Part shown: piece by piece, positions 16,805-24,963 of the stretch
Numbering within the stretch: position 1 is the first letter of the stretch
How the letters are laid out: the number at the start of each line of letters is the position of its first letter
Source: Arthrobacter methylotrophus
GTDB lineage: Bacteria > Actinomycetota > Actinomycetes > Actinomycetales > Micrococcaceae
Reading direction: 5' to 3'
Length of the DNA stretch: 25,384 nt
Assembly (NCBI RefSeq): GCF_039539965.1
Contig: NZ_BAABED010000002.1
Location: forward strand, 1-25,384
Notes under the pieces: model-generated
Database searches by the model: none
Seen by the model: only the letters and a program-made list of their open reading frames with translations
Told to the model about the DNA's origin: nothing
Translations under genes and position numbers: made by a program

Positions 16805-17264
16805 GCACCAAGGCGCCCAGCTCCTCGTCAGTGCGCCTCGCCGCCGAAACCTGGGAGTCCTTGTTCCGCTCCCAGGTGGCGGTGATGCGCCGGCTTCAGG
16901 CCGGGAAAGCATTCAGGACGTTGCCCATCAAGGAATATGACGTCTTGTTCACCCTTTCCCGATGCCCCACGGGCAAACTGCGGCTGAACGAGATCAACGA
17001 CCATGTCCTGCTCAGCCAATCCAGTCTGAGCCGGCTGGTTGACAGGCTGGAAAAGCGCGGCCTGGTGGAGCGCAGCATCGCCCCCGACGACGGTCGCGGA
17101 ATCCTCCTCGGGCTGACTCCGGCCGGCCAGGAACTGCAGAAGGAGATCGGCCGGGAGCACATCCGCGATATTGCCGAGCTGGTAGCCCCTGCCCTGACGG
17201 TCGAGGAACAGCGTGAGCTTCTCGGCTGACGGAAAAGCTGCAAGCCTTCGTCGCTCGCAAATAG
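16801..17264 (+). CDS. MarR-family regulator coupled to the luciferase-like gene
   Basis: From the GTG at 16801 the product is STKAPSSSSVRLAAETWESL, FRSQVAVMRRLQAGKAFRTL, PIKEYDVLFTLSRCPTGKLR, then LNEINDHVLLSQSSLSRLVD (recognition helix). RLEKRGLVERSIAPDDGRGI (wing with the conserved D-x-R) and LLGLTPAGQELQKEIGREHI follow. The uninterrupted frame stops at 17229 after EEQRELLG. If one G is restored in CTCGGCTGA the protein continues LTEKLQAFVARK to TAG at 17262-17264, the normal C-terminal helix, about 154 residues. I therefore extend it to 17264. The likely role is a repressor of its own operon through the ATGCA/TGCAT site at 15597, relieved by a small-molecule ligand related to the monooxygenase substrate. 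Confidence 0.9.
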
Positions 17265-17274
17265 CCAAGGGAGG

Positions 17275-17312
17275 GCCGCGCTGCGGCTGGCCCGGGACTG
17301 CCGCAGCGCGGC
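17275..17312. terminator. Bidirectional terminator hairpin between convergent genes
   Basis: GCCGCGCTGCGGC (17275-17287) and GCCGCAGCGCGGC (17300-17312) are perfect 13-base arms with a 12-base loop. The hairpin begins ten bases after the MarR stop and its last base is part of the transglutaminase stop codon. It lacks a good T tract in either direction. Confidence 0.65.
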
Positions 17313-18117
17313 TAGCGAAGGATGACGAGTTTTTCCGGATCCTCCTCCGGCAGCTCGTCGGCCACTACCGCAGTGACTTTCATGCTTTTCAATGACAAGC
17401 TGCCGCCCACCGTGGACAGGAACGCGGTGTCGGAGGAATCGCGCCCGGCCGTGATGCGGAGCATGGACTCCCTGGGGGCCAGTCCGGTGGGGTCGATCAC
17501 GTACCATGTTCCGTCGAGGTGGGCTTCTGCCACGGCGTGGAAATCCATGGGACTCAGGCCCGGGGCGTACACTGCGGCAAGCCGCGCCGGGATGTCCTTG
17601 GAACGGAGCAGGGCAACAGCCAAGTGGGCAAAGTCGCGGCAAACTCCTTTGCGGTGCAGGAGCGTTTCCACGGCCCCATCGGTTCCGCGCGAGGAACCAC
17701 TGACGTAGCGCAGCTCGCCGTGGACCCAGTTCCGGACCGCCTGCAACAGCTCTTCGCCGTGCACCCCTCCGAACTCAGCGTACGACGTCGGAAGGAGCCG
17801 ATCAGACTCGGCATAGCGGCTGGGACGCACATAACGGATGAGTTCCATGCGTGAGGACTCGTCCGGAAGGCCAAGACCCTCCACCGAGGCGCGGTAGTCC
17901 ACTGTGACCTCGCTGGGTTCGGCGAACTCCATGTAATGGAATCGCCCACCATGATGGTCTGTCAGCTCAGTGAGAGGGACTGCCGCACCTCGACCGTGAC
18001 GTTCAATTCTTCAGTCAAAGATTCATAGCCTGGATTACTGGCCACGGCGATGGCCATCGCTACCTTGGTGTTCGCGACGGTCTTGAAAACGAGCTGGGCA
18101 GCAACGTTGCGTTCCAT
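17312..18117 (-). CDS. Transglutaminase-like family protein, one frameshift
   Basis: The ATG at 18117, four bases after GGAG, gives MERNVAAQLVFKTVANTKVA, MAIAVASNPGYESLTEELNV, then a shift near 17965 and LTDHHGGRFHYMEFAEPSEV, TVDYRASVEG. The transglutaminase core shows the papain-like triad: Cys in RKGVCRDFAHLAVALLRSKD, His in GLSPMDFHAVAEAHLDG and Asp in TWYVIDPTGLAPRESMLRIT. YVSGSSRGTDGAVETLLHRK before the Cys is also typical. About 268 residues, no signal peptide, so cytoplasmic. Actinobacterial members are usually annotated as transglutaminase-like cysteine peptidases of unknown substrate. The gene runs in the same direction as the lipoprotein upstream, with an 80-base gap. Confidence 0.87.
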
Positions 18118-18197
18118 GGATCTCCGGAGTATTGCGGCTGGACAACCCGCTGAAGATGCGGGGTTGGCACCAGCGAGTGTATGTGTCAATCGTGGTT

Positions 18198-19007
18198 CTA
18201 CGGATTGACCTTCAGAGACAGTAGCATCCGCTGGACGTTGGCAAATTCCGAGCTCTGGTCAACGTACTTGGCCGCCTGGTCCAAAGTGTCGAAGGACTTC
18301 GCCGGCGCAACCACTTCATCCGTGGCAAAAGCGTGCACAGCGGGCATGTCCCCAAAGTAGTAGTCTCCCTTTCTGCGGGTCCCACCACAAGGTTCCGCAG
18401 CTGGCAGGCCTGGCTATCGGTCCCGGCCACCAGATTGGTGATGCCGTACGAGCCGAAGAATTTATAGCCTTGGATCACCCGGAACACCACGCGCGGGGGA
18501 ATCGTGGAATCACCGCCGGCATGGGGCAGGTCAATGGGCACGCTGCTGACCACCACGTAGGGCCGCTTGGCGGCTGGGCTGCAATCAGCCGGGCTCACTG
18601 AGGGCAGTCCGGTATGAAGGGTCGCCAGATACCCTCCCTTCGCGTCCTTGACCTCGATCTTCAAAGCGCCCGGCAGGGATCCGGCATCGGGTGTGACCGA
18701 CTGCGCGATCCAGTCACTTGGCAGATCGAAGCTGACCTTCTTGGCCGGATCCGAGTACGTCTTCCAAACCGCGGCGGTTGCCCCCGGCGAAGCTGTAGCG
18801 CCATGCGGAGGGGCTGTCGGTGTGGGCACCCGACGGCGGAGCCGTACTGACGCCCGACGCGGCCGGGGCGCCCGGCGATGCGCTGTCGGACCCTGCCGTC
18901 CAGGCAGGTCCGCCCTTGCCCTCGGAACTGCAGCCAACCGCGGCAACGACGATGAGTGCGCCCAGGACGGCGGTTGAAACCTTCGACGGGATCCGTTTGG
19001 CTCTCAT
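18198..19007 (-). CDS. Secreted lipoprotein of unknown function, two frameshifts
   Basis: The ATG at 19007 begins a lipoprotein signal: MRAKRIPSKVSTAVLGALIV, then VAAVGC with the modified cysteine at residue 26. A Ser/Pro/Ala/Gly-rich linker (about residues 27-70) follows. After a shift near 18790 the folded domain reads VWKTYSDPAKKVSFDLPSDW, IAQSVTPDAGSLPGALKIEV, KDAKGGYLATLHTGLPSVSP and VFRVIQGYKFFGSYGITNLV. A second shift near 18380 restores YYFGDMPAVHAFATDEVVAP, then FDTLDQAAKYVDQSSEFANV and QRMLLSLKVNP, ending at TAG (18198). The FDLPSDW and late SLKV pieces resemble PsbP/Mog1-like lipoproteins, but I do not assign a family. No frame-independent decay is seen. Confidence 0.72.
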
Positions 19008-19014
19008 GCGCACC

Positions 19015-19020
19015 AGCCTA
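19015..19020 (-). promoter_or_regulatory. Candidate leaderless -10 box (TAGGCT) of the lipoprotein gene
   Basis: TAGGCT on the minus strand ends seven bases before the ATG at 19007. Confidence 0.5.
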
Positions 19021-19128
19021 GCGGCGCAGAGCCGCTGCCCGTTCGTCCGGAACAGTGCTTCGAAAGGTGTTTCGCACGCGCAGAACTGCCGACGGCGTTG
19101 GGCCCGGCGTCCGCCCACGCCGTAGGAC

Positions 19129-19134
19129 TAGGCT
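19129..19134 (+). promoter_or_regulatory. Candidate leaderless -10 box (TAGGCT) of the DUF1684 gene
   Basis: TAGGCT ends six bases before the ATG at 19141. The divergent lipoprotein gene carries the same hexamer at 19015-19020. Confidence 0.5.
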
Positions 19135-19140
19135 TGACGC

Positions 19141-19808
19141 ATGGCTCCCGATCAGCTTGATGAGGACGAAGACAGTGTGGCGGGAATTTCCGCCCTGGAC
19201 ATCGCGGACTGGCGTTTGCGGACGTTTGCCTTGTACGACGACGTCCGGAAGATCGCTGGCGACGATCCCTTCCAGGCCCATGTCTATTGGCGCCAGGAAC
19301 GGGACCGCATGTTCGGAACCCACCCGCGTCGGCATTGACTCCCGCCAGCAAGCAGGCTTTCTCGGGCCTCCGCACCGCGGACTATGATCCCCGGTTTCGC
19401 CGCTATGCGTCCCTGTCTCCGGAAGGCGCTGGCCAGGAGATGAACGTCCAGACCGGCACCGACGGCGTGGTGCCGTTTGTCCGTCTCGGCACCTTCGATC
19501 TCGACGAGCTTGGCTCGCTGGCCGTGTGGCGCCTCCGCAGCTACGGCGGCGGCATCTTCGTACCCTTCCGCGACGCGACGGCAGGCAAACCGGGAGGAAG
19601 CTACGGCGCCGGCCGGTACTTGTTGGACACCATCAAGGGTGCCTTCCACGGCCTTCGCGGATCTAGGCAACAGGAGTTCATCCTCGACTTCAACTTCGCC
19701 TACAACCCGTCGTGCGCGTATAACGAGGCCTGGGCCTGCCCTTTGGCCGGTCCGGCGAATCGACTGGCCGCAGGCGTCCCGGTAGGTGAGCTCTACCTGC
19801 CCGCCTAA
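19141..19808 (+). CDS. DUF1684 family protein, one frameshift
   Basis: The start gives MAPDQLDEDEDSVAGISALD, IADWRLRTFALYDDVRKIAG, then a helix DDPFQAHVYWRQERDRMFGT. After a shift near 19324 the product continues ASALTPASKQAFSGLRTADY, DPRFRRYASLSPEG, LRSYGGGIFVPFRDATAGKP, then GGSYGAGRYLLDTIKGAFHG. The C-terminal signature is EFILDFNFAYNPSCAYNEAW, ACPLAGPANRL, where the YNPSCAYN..WxCPL motif is diagnostic of DUF1684. Its function is unknown; the conserved Cys pair and D-F-N-F-A-Y-N-P-S strand suggest an enzyme or metal site. About 222 residues, normal size. The shift fits one missing C in CACCCGCG. Confidence 0.87.
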
Positions 19809-19817
19809 CCGAGGACG

Positions 19818-19823
19818 TAGGAT
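19818..19823 (+). promoter_or_regulatory. Candidate leaderless -10 box (TAGGAT) of the FAH-family gene
   Basis: TAGGAT ends six bases before the ATG at 19830 and starts nine bases after the DUF1684 stop. Confidence 0.45.
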
Positions 19824-19829
19824 GTCTTC

Positions 19830-20643
19830 ATGACATCTTCACGTTCATGCCGGATCGCCCGCGTCCGCCCACTCTTCCCCGCTACGCCGAACGAACAATT
19901 CTTCGTAGCCAACGACGCCGTCGACTTCGCTTCCGAGGCTGGCAGAAACTGGACCGTGGTGGACAGTCCCTTCCCGGGCTCGCCGGCAAATGGCAGCAGC
20001 GCCGAGCGACCGGTTGGCACACTGGCGCCGAAGTCCCGGAGGATTCCTTCACATTCCTGGCCCCGTCCGTTCCCGCCAACGTCTTCGGCATGGCGCACAA
20101 CACCGGTCAACCAGGCCGGGACCTGCCTGCGCAGGCATTCCACAAGGCAGCCACCAGTGTCATCGGACCGGGCGACGCCATCGAGCTCGCTTCCGACGTC
20201 GGCTACGTGGACCCCGAAGCGGAACTGACCGTCGTCGTCGGGCGCAAAGTCCGGGGGCTGACGCTTGACAACGCGCGCACCGCCATCCTTGGCTTCACGA
20301 TCGGCAACGATGTCTCCGCGCGCGATCTGCAGCGGTCCGACGAACTCTGATCAGCGCGAAAAGCCAAGACACGTTTACTCCTGCTGGACCGTGGATCGTC
20401 ACGGACCTCGACGACAGCGAGCTATCGATCAGCATCGTGCACAACGGCAGGGAATTACGGGCGGCCAGTTCTGCCGATCTCGGCTGGAAAGTGGACGAAA
20501 TCCTTGTGTACCTCACCTCATTCATGACCTTGCACCCCGGCGACCTGATCCTCACAGGCTTCCCCGCGGAGTGCGCCCGGATCGAACCCGGAGACGTTGT
20601 GACGTGCCGCATTGAGGGCATCGGAGAGCTCAGCAACCCGTAA
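19830..20643 (+). CDS. Fumarylacetoacetate hydrolase (FAH) family protein, frameshifted
   Basis: FAH-fold enzymes cleave or decarboxylate beta-diketo acids with a divalent metal. Reassembled, the product reads MTSSRSCRIARVRPLFPATP, NEQFFVANDAVDFASEAGRN, WTVVDSPFPG, then (shift near 19977) LAGKWQQ. After that come DSFTFLAPSVPANVFGMAHN, GYVDPEAELTVVVGRKVRGL and TLDNARTAILGFTIGNDVSA, then RDLQRSDE. A shift near 20346 gives ISAKSQDTFTPAGPWIVTDL, LVYLTSFMTLHPGDLILTGF and CRIEGIGELSNP to TAA. The metal ligand region (E-A-E-L-T-V-V-V-G), GNDVSARD, KSQDTFTPAGPW and PGDLILTG motifs are all present. Length is about 270 residues. The specific substrate is unknown. Confidence 0.85.
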
Positions 20644-20693
20644 AGACAGCATCTTGGGAGTAGATCTCCAGCTTGATGTGAAATGGTTGAGCC

Positions 20694-21186
20694 ATGGATT
20701 CTTCTGCCGCACCCAGAACCGAGCCGCGGCAGGAATCCCTCACCAGCCCGCCCGCCCGAAAGGGTCGCAAAGGCCTTCTGCGCTATCCGGTGGTCCGTCA
20801 GCTCATCCGTTTCACCGGCGTCGGACTCGTCTGCACCGCGACGTCACTGGCGCTGTACGCGCTGTTCCGGCCGTGGATGGGACCCCAGTTGGCCAACGCA
20901 TCTGCACTAATCATCACTTCGCTCATGAACACGGCCCTGAACCGACGGTTGACCTTCAAGATCACCGGCAACTGGAAGAGAAACCCGTGACCATGTGAAC
21001 GGGCTGATCGTGATCGCCGTCGCCCTGGTCATCACCGGCGGGAGCCTGGGCGTCCTGCACGCGTTGCGGCCCGAAGCCACCCTGAGCGAGGATCTCTGGA
21101 CCACCACGCTGTCCGGATTCGTCGCGACGGGGGTGCGCTTCACCTTGCTGCGGCACTGGATCTTCCGCCGAGCCCGCCATGTCTGA
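20694..21186 (+). CDS. GtrA-family membrane protein, one frameshift
   Basis: From the ATG at 20694 the product has a 40-residue polar N-terminus (MDSSAAPRTEPRQESLTSPP), then four predicted helices. Helix 1 is VRQLIRFTGVGLVCTATSLA and helix 2 LANASALIITSLMNTALNRR with the conserved N-T-x-x-N-R-x-x-T-F motif. After a shift near 20985, helix 3 is GLIVIAVALVITGGSLGVLH and helix 4 TTLSGFVATGVRFTLLRHWI, ending FRRARHV. The R-F-x-x-V-G start and V-x-x-x-x-R-F-x-x-x-R-x-W-I-F end are diagnostic of GtrA proteins. These are thought to help move lipid-linked sugars for cell-surface glycans; no glycosyltransferase is adjacent. About 164 residues. This shift is better explained by one extra C. Confidence 0.87.
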
Positions 21187-21210
21187 CCCGCTCCGTCCGT
21201 CCCACCCAAG

Positions 21211-21264
21211 TAGCTCGCAGTTGTTGTCGTTTTGAGGGCTCATAACGACAACAACTGCGAGCTA
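21211..21264. terminator. Perfect 21-bp inverted repeat between convergent genes
   Basis: Bases 21211-21231 are the exact reverse complement of 21244-21264, with a 12-base loop (TTGAGGGCTCAT). The arms include GCAGTTGTTGTCGTT and are not G/C-rich with a T tract like a standard terminator. Position between the GtrA and cysteine desulfurase stops, which converge, suggests a bidirectional terminator or a dispersed palindromic element. Confidence 0.7.
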
Positions 21265-21281
21265 GTTGGGCCGGGCCGGAG

Positions 21282-22439
21282 TCAGCGGCGACCGAGGCCC
21301 TGGACGCTCCCGACGGCGGCGGCCACGGCTTCCGCGGCGCGCTCCAGTTCCGCTGGGGTCACCGTGGAATTGAAGCTGAAACGCACAGCAGTCTGGGCCA
21401 CCTCGGGCTCGATTCCCAAAGCAAGCAGAACCGGCGACGGGGCATCGGATCCCGCGGCGCACGCCGATCCGCTCGAACAGACCACACCAAGCCGCTCAAG
21501 CTCCAGCAAAACGGACTCGCCACTTGTACCCGGGAAACAAAAGGACGCTATCGAAGGCAAGCGCTGCGAGGGATCGCCGGTTAGTACGGCACCGGGCACA
21601 CTTTCAAGGACAGTACGAATGAAGGTATCCCGCAGCGCCGAGACACTCCCTGCGAGTTGGGCCTGTTCGGCATGCGCAAGCGTCAAGGCCGTCGCCAGCG
21701 CAACTGCACCCGCCACGTTTTCCGTTCCCGAACGCCTGCCCCGCTCCTGGCCGCCGCCGTGGACCAACGGCTCGAGCCGCAGCCTTCCCTTGGCATAGAG
21801 CACGCCGCTGCCCTTGGGCGCGCCGAGCTTATGACCCGAAATGCTCAAGGCGTCCACTCCCAGTTCCTTGACACCGATGGGCAGCCAGCCAGCAGCCTGG
21901 ACGGCGTCCGTGTGGAACGACACGCCCTGTTCCGCGGCCACCTCCGCAAGCTGCCTTACCGGCTGGACCGTCCCGATCTCGTTGTTGGCATACAAAACGC
22001 TGACCAGTGCCGTCGCCGGACCCAGTGCAGCCCGAAGCGCCTCGGGCGTCACCACGCCACGCCGGTCCACAGGGACCACGTCCACCTCGAACCCATGGAC
22101 GCGTTGCAGATAGAGCGCCGATTCCGCGACGGCGGGATGCTCGATGGCGCTGACAACAACGCGATTCAGAGCAGGATCCGCCGCACGTCTGGCGAGGGCG
22201 ATTCCTTTCACCGCCAGATTGTCGGCCTCGGTACCGCCAGAGGTGAAAGTGATCTCCCCCGGCCGGCAGCCCAATGCCTTCGCTACCGCAGCGCGGGCCC
22301 CGGACAACGCGTTCGCAGCCGCTTCGCCGAGGCTGTGGTGGCTTGAGGGATTGCCGAACTCCCCCGTCAGAAACGGCCACATCGCTTCGAGGACTTCCCT
22401 GCGGACGGGTGTCGTCGCCGCGGCGTCGAGGAAGATCAC
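21282..22439 (-). CDS. Cysteine desulfurase (NifS/IscS family), intact
   Basis: This PLP enzyme removes sulfur from cysteine; in the NAD operon it most likely supplies the iron-sulfur cluster of quinolinate synthase NadA. The clean 385-residue frame starts at the GTG at 22439: (V)IFLDAAATTPVRREVLEAMW, PFLTGEFGNPSSHHSLGEAA. The glycine-rich phosphate loop is ITFTSGGTEADNLAVKG. The PLP histidine lies in SAIEHPAV, the aspartate in FHTDAVQAAGW and the lysine in SISGHKLGAPKGSGVLYAKG. The persulfide cysteine is in VVCSSGSACAAGSDAPSPVL, a short class II-like loop. The start lies four bases after the nadC stop, so the two are co-translated. Confidence 0.95.
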   Translation of the reverse strand: MIFLDAAATTPVRREVLEAMWPFLTGEFGNPSSHHSLGEAAANALSGARAAVAKALGCRPGEITFTSGGTEADNLAVKGIALARRAADPALNRVVVSAIEHPAVAESALYLQRVHGFEVDVVPVDRRGVVTPEALRAALGPATALVSVLYANNEIGTVQPVRQLAEVAAEQGVSFHTDAVQAAGWLPIGVKELGVDALSISGHKLGAPKGSGVLYAKGRLRLEPLVHGGGQERGRRSGTENVAGAVALATALTLAHAEQAQLAGSVSALRDTFIRTVLESVPGAVLTGDPSQRLPSIASFCFPGTSGESVLLELERLGVVCSSGSACAAGSDAPSPVLLALGIEPEVAQTAVRFSFNSTVTPAELERAAEAVAAAVGSVQGLGRR

Positions 22440-22443
22440 GGCA

Positions 22444-22946
22444 TCAGCCGAGACCCGAGGAGGGTGTGACGTCCAGCGTCACATCCAGGCCCAGATCCAG
22501 CGCGATAACACTGTGTGTGAGTCCGCCGATGGAAATGACATCAACTCCTGCAGCGGCGATCTCCGCCACCGTTTTGATATTGACGTTGCCACTCGCTTCG
22601 ACGACGGCGCGCCCAGCCACTTGCTTCACGCCGGCACGGAGTTCCTCGAGGGAGAAATTGTCCAGCATGATGGTGTCTACCCCGGCCGCGAGCACCGGTT
22701 CGATCTGCTCGGCCCGGTCAACTTCCACCTCGAAATGCGTGGTGTGGCCCAGTTGGGCTTTGGCGGCCTTCAGCAGGGCCGTCAGCTTGGCCGAGTCCCC
22801 TCCGGTCATCACGGCCAAATGGTTGTCCTTGGCGAGAACCGCATCAGACAGGCTGTAGCGGTGGTTGGCTCCCCCGCCGCAACGTACGGCGTAGCGTTCA
22901 AGCACTCGCAGCCCCGGGGTAGTCTTCCGGTGTCGGTGATGCGGGC
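22444..22946 (-). pseudogene. nadC: Nicotinate-nucleotide pyrophosphorylase (quinolinate phosphoribosyltransferase), N-terminal half missing
   Basis: NadC converts quinolinate and PRPP to nicotinate mononucleotide in NAD synthesis. The remaining C-terminal part starts around ARITDT and continues, after a one-base shift (missing C), RKTTPGLRVLERYAVRCGGG, ANHRYSLSDAVLAKDNHLAV. It then reads HTTHFEVEVDRAEQIEPVLA, AGVDTIMLDNFSLEELRAGV and VEASGNVNIKTVAEIAAAGV, then DVISIGGLTHSVIALDLGL. The R-K-T-T-P-G-L-R and K-D-N-H substrate motifs and the E-V-E-V-D/M-L-D-N barrel strands are complete. About 165 of roughly 285-290 residues are present. Upstream of about 22946 the minus strand no longer matches NadC and is antisense to a permease, so the gene is cut by a junction. 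nadA and nadB, usually upstream, are absent. Confidence 0.9.
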
Positions 22947-23856
22947 CTTTGTTCAAGCTATGGGCGGCTCGCATTCGTTTTTCATCCACACCGCGACCTC
23001 GGCCGACGCGGAGCGTGAGATCCGGGCCGGTAGCATCGTTGCCGTCGTGACCGTGCCGCGGGACTTCGATGCTGCGCTAAGTGCCGGAGCCCGGGTCGAC
23101 ATCCCGGTCGAGGTCAACAACCTCAACGTCGATTTCACCAACGACATCCGTCGGGCGGTCCCACTGTCGATAACGTCCTTCTACGCCGATGCGTTCCCCG
23201 AACAAGTCGTCGTGAAATGCGGTCGAGGCCGACGTCCAGGCCCAGGACACCGGCTACATTCCCTACCTCGCCGTGAGCATCGTCGTGGCTGGTTTGATGC
23301 TCGCATCAATCCTGCAGGCAGCGTCAATGCCGCGAGGGACTACGAGCTGGGAACCATTAAGGAGCTGGCACTGGCGCCGGTGAGCCGTCTTGCGATCGGG
23401 CTGGGCAAAATGCTCGGCTCGGCAGCCCTCACGGCCGCGTCGGCAGTCCTGGTGCTTGGAGTCGTGATTTTGCTGATCGGCGTGTGGCCGCTCCATCCAT
23501 TGGAGGTGCTCGGATTCGGGCTGCTGATGATCGCAGCCTTCCTTGCCCTCGGCGTCCTCGCCGGAACGGTCGTTCGTCGACGCCAGCAAGCAATCCCGCT
23601 CTCCATTGCCTGCATCCTGCCGCTCTTCTTTTTGAGCGGGCCGTTCGGACCGGCGAACTGGCTGGGCGCCATTCCCGGCGCCATCGCCGCCGCATCGCCG
23701 CTCACCTATGCGATTGCCGCCTTCCAACATGCCTTCCACGGTTACCAGACCGCCACCCAGAACCTGGCCGTCGACACGATCGTGTTGGCCGGGTTCACGC
23801 TGGGAACGATCGCTCTCACGGCATTTGTGTTCGGGCGCCGGGGGTTCGCCCACTGA
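22947..23856 (+). pseudogene. ABC-2 type permease (first of a tandem pair), N-terminus missing
   Basis: The permease sequence begins abruptly with FVQAMGGSHSFFIHTATSAD, AEREIRAGSIVAVVTVPRDF, then DAALSAGARVDIPVEVNNLN and VDFTNDIRRAVPLSITSFYA. This is the large extracytoplasmic loop of YhhJ/YhgE-like ABC-2 permeases. A shift near 23217 leads through YIPYLAVSIVVAGLMLASIL and back, near 23330, to RDYELGTIKELALAPVSRLA. Later helices are LTAASAVLVLGVVILLIGVW, LGFGLLMIAAFLALGVLAGT and LAVDTIVLAGFTLGTIALTA. TGA at 23854-23856 overlaps the next start. The first transmembrane helix and start codon are missing because the gene is joined at about 22946 to nadC on the opposite strand. Its paralogue follows. 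Confidence 0.82.
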
Positions 23857-24954
23857 TGGGAGGGCTCCGGGCGATGCTTGCCATCGCGGCGAAAGACATA
23901 TTGACGTGGTCACGGACACCGTCGGCGATCGCGGTCAGCCTACTGCCGCCGATCGCCTTCTTGCTGATCATCTTCATCGTCGCCGGGGCAACCGGCCGCA
24001 ACCCGGTGGCTGTGGTAGCCGAAGACAACGGGCCGCAGGCTCAGCGCCTTGTGTCAATCCTCGAAGACTCGGACGCGTTCCGCGTCCGGCCCGCGACCTC
24101 GGAGGAGCCTCGGGCCTGCTGGACACGCTCCAGGTCGCGGCTGTCATCACCATCCCCGCATCCTTCGACGACGACTACCGGATGCACCGGCCCGACCCGG
24201 TCCAGATCCGGATCAACAACCTCAACCTCGACTTCACCAACGACCTGCGCCGATCGCTGCCGGCCGCGATTACCCGCTTTTACTCCAGCCAGCCGGACAA
24301 CCCGATCATGATCGGCGTAGCCGAGACGGACCTGAGGCCCCACGACGTCGGCTTGGTGCAATTTGAGCTGGTGCCCATCCTGGTGCTGCTCCTTACACTC
24401 ATGGGGGTCGTCAACGGCGGGCTGGCCATCGCCCGGGAATTCGAAGACCTAACGATCAAAGCGTTGCTTCTCTCGCCGATCAGCCGCGGGACTCTGATCG
24501 CGGGCAAGATCCTTGCGTGCTGGGTAACCACCATGCTGGTGGCGGCAGTGGTACTGATTCTTTCGGCGATCTCGGGCTTTCTGCGACCAGCAGGTGGTAC
24601 TGGCTGCCGGCGCTGGCGGCCACCGGGCTCATCGCACTAGCGGCGGCAGGTCTAGGCGCGGCACTGGGAGGCGCCTTGCGCCGATTCTCAGCGGTGTCGG
24701 CGTCGGGGATCAACGTCGCGATCTACCTGTTCTTCCTGAGCGGGGGAATCGGCGTCGCCGCTTTCTTGCCCGGATGGATCCAGACGATAGCGCACTTCAC
24801 ACCGACGTTCTACGGCGTGGATGCTCTGGAGGCCGCGATCTTCTACCAGTCGACCGACAACCTGGCGCGGGACCTGACCGTACTCCTGCTGACTGCCGCA
24901 GGCGGGCTAATTTTGGGAATCATGTCTCTTCGCCGGCGGCTGGTCGACGTCTGA
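23856..24954 (+). CDS. ABC-2 type permease (second of a tandem pair), two frameshifts
   Basis: The ATG at 23856 overlaps the upstream stop by one base (TGATG), so the gene is coupled to it. It begins MGGLRAMLAIAAKDILTWSR, TPSAIAVSLLPPIAFLLIIF (helix 1), then NPVAVVAEDNGPQAQRLVSI. After a shift near 24110 it reads LLDTLQVAAVITIPASFDDD, INNLNLDFTNDLRRSLPAAI, LVQFELVPILVLLLTLMGVV and AREFEDLTIKALLLSPISRG. A second shift near 24590 leads to WLPALAATGLIALAAAGLGA and IYLFFLSGGIGVAAFLPGWI, ending MSLRRRLVDV. About 366 residues with one helix, a large outside loop and five further helices. It is clearly homologous to the preceding permease, so the two probably form a heterodimeric channel; the ATPase is not in the window. 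Confidence 0.85.
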
Positions 24955-24963
24955 CCAGCCGCC

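Noticed and set aside
18118..18197. Hairpin near 18143-18170 as a terminator of the lipoprotein gene
   Set aside because: The stem is short and bulged with no T tract. The downstream transglutaminase-like gene is in the same direction, so the evidence is too weak to list it.
22144..22946. Upstream part of a 570-codon plus-strand frame leading into the permease
   Set aside because: This part is antisense to the cysteine desulfurase and nadC. The permease homology starts only at about 22947, so the long frame is an accident of the junction.
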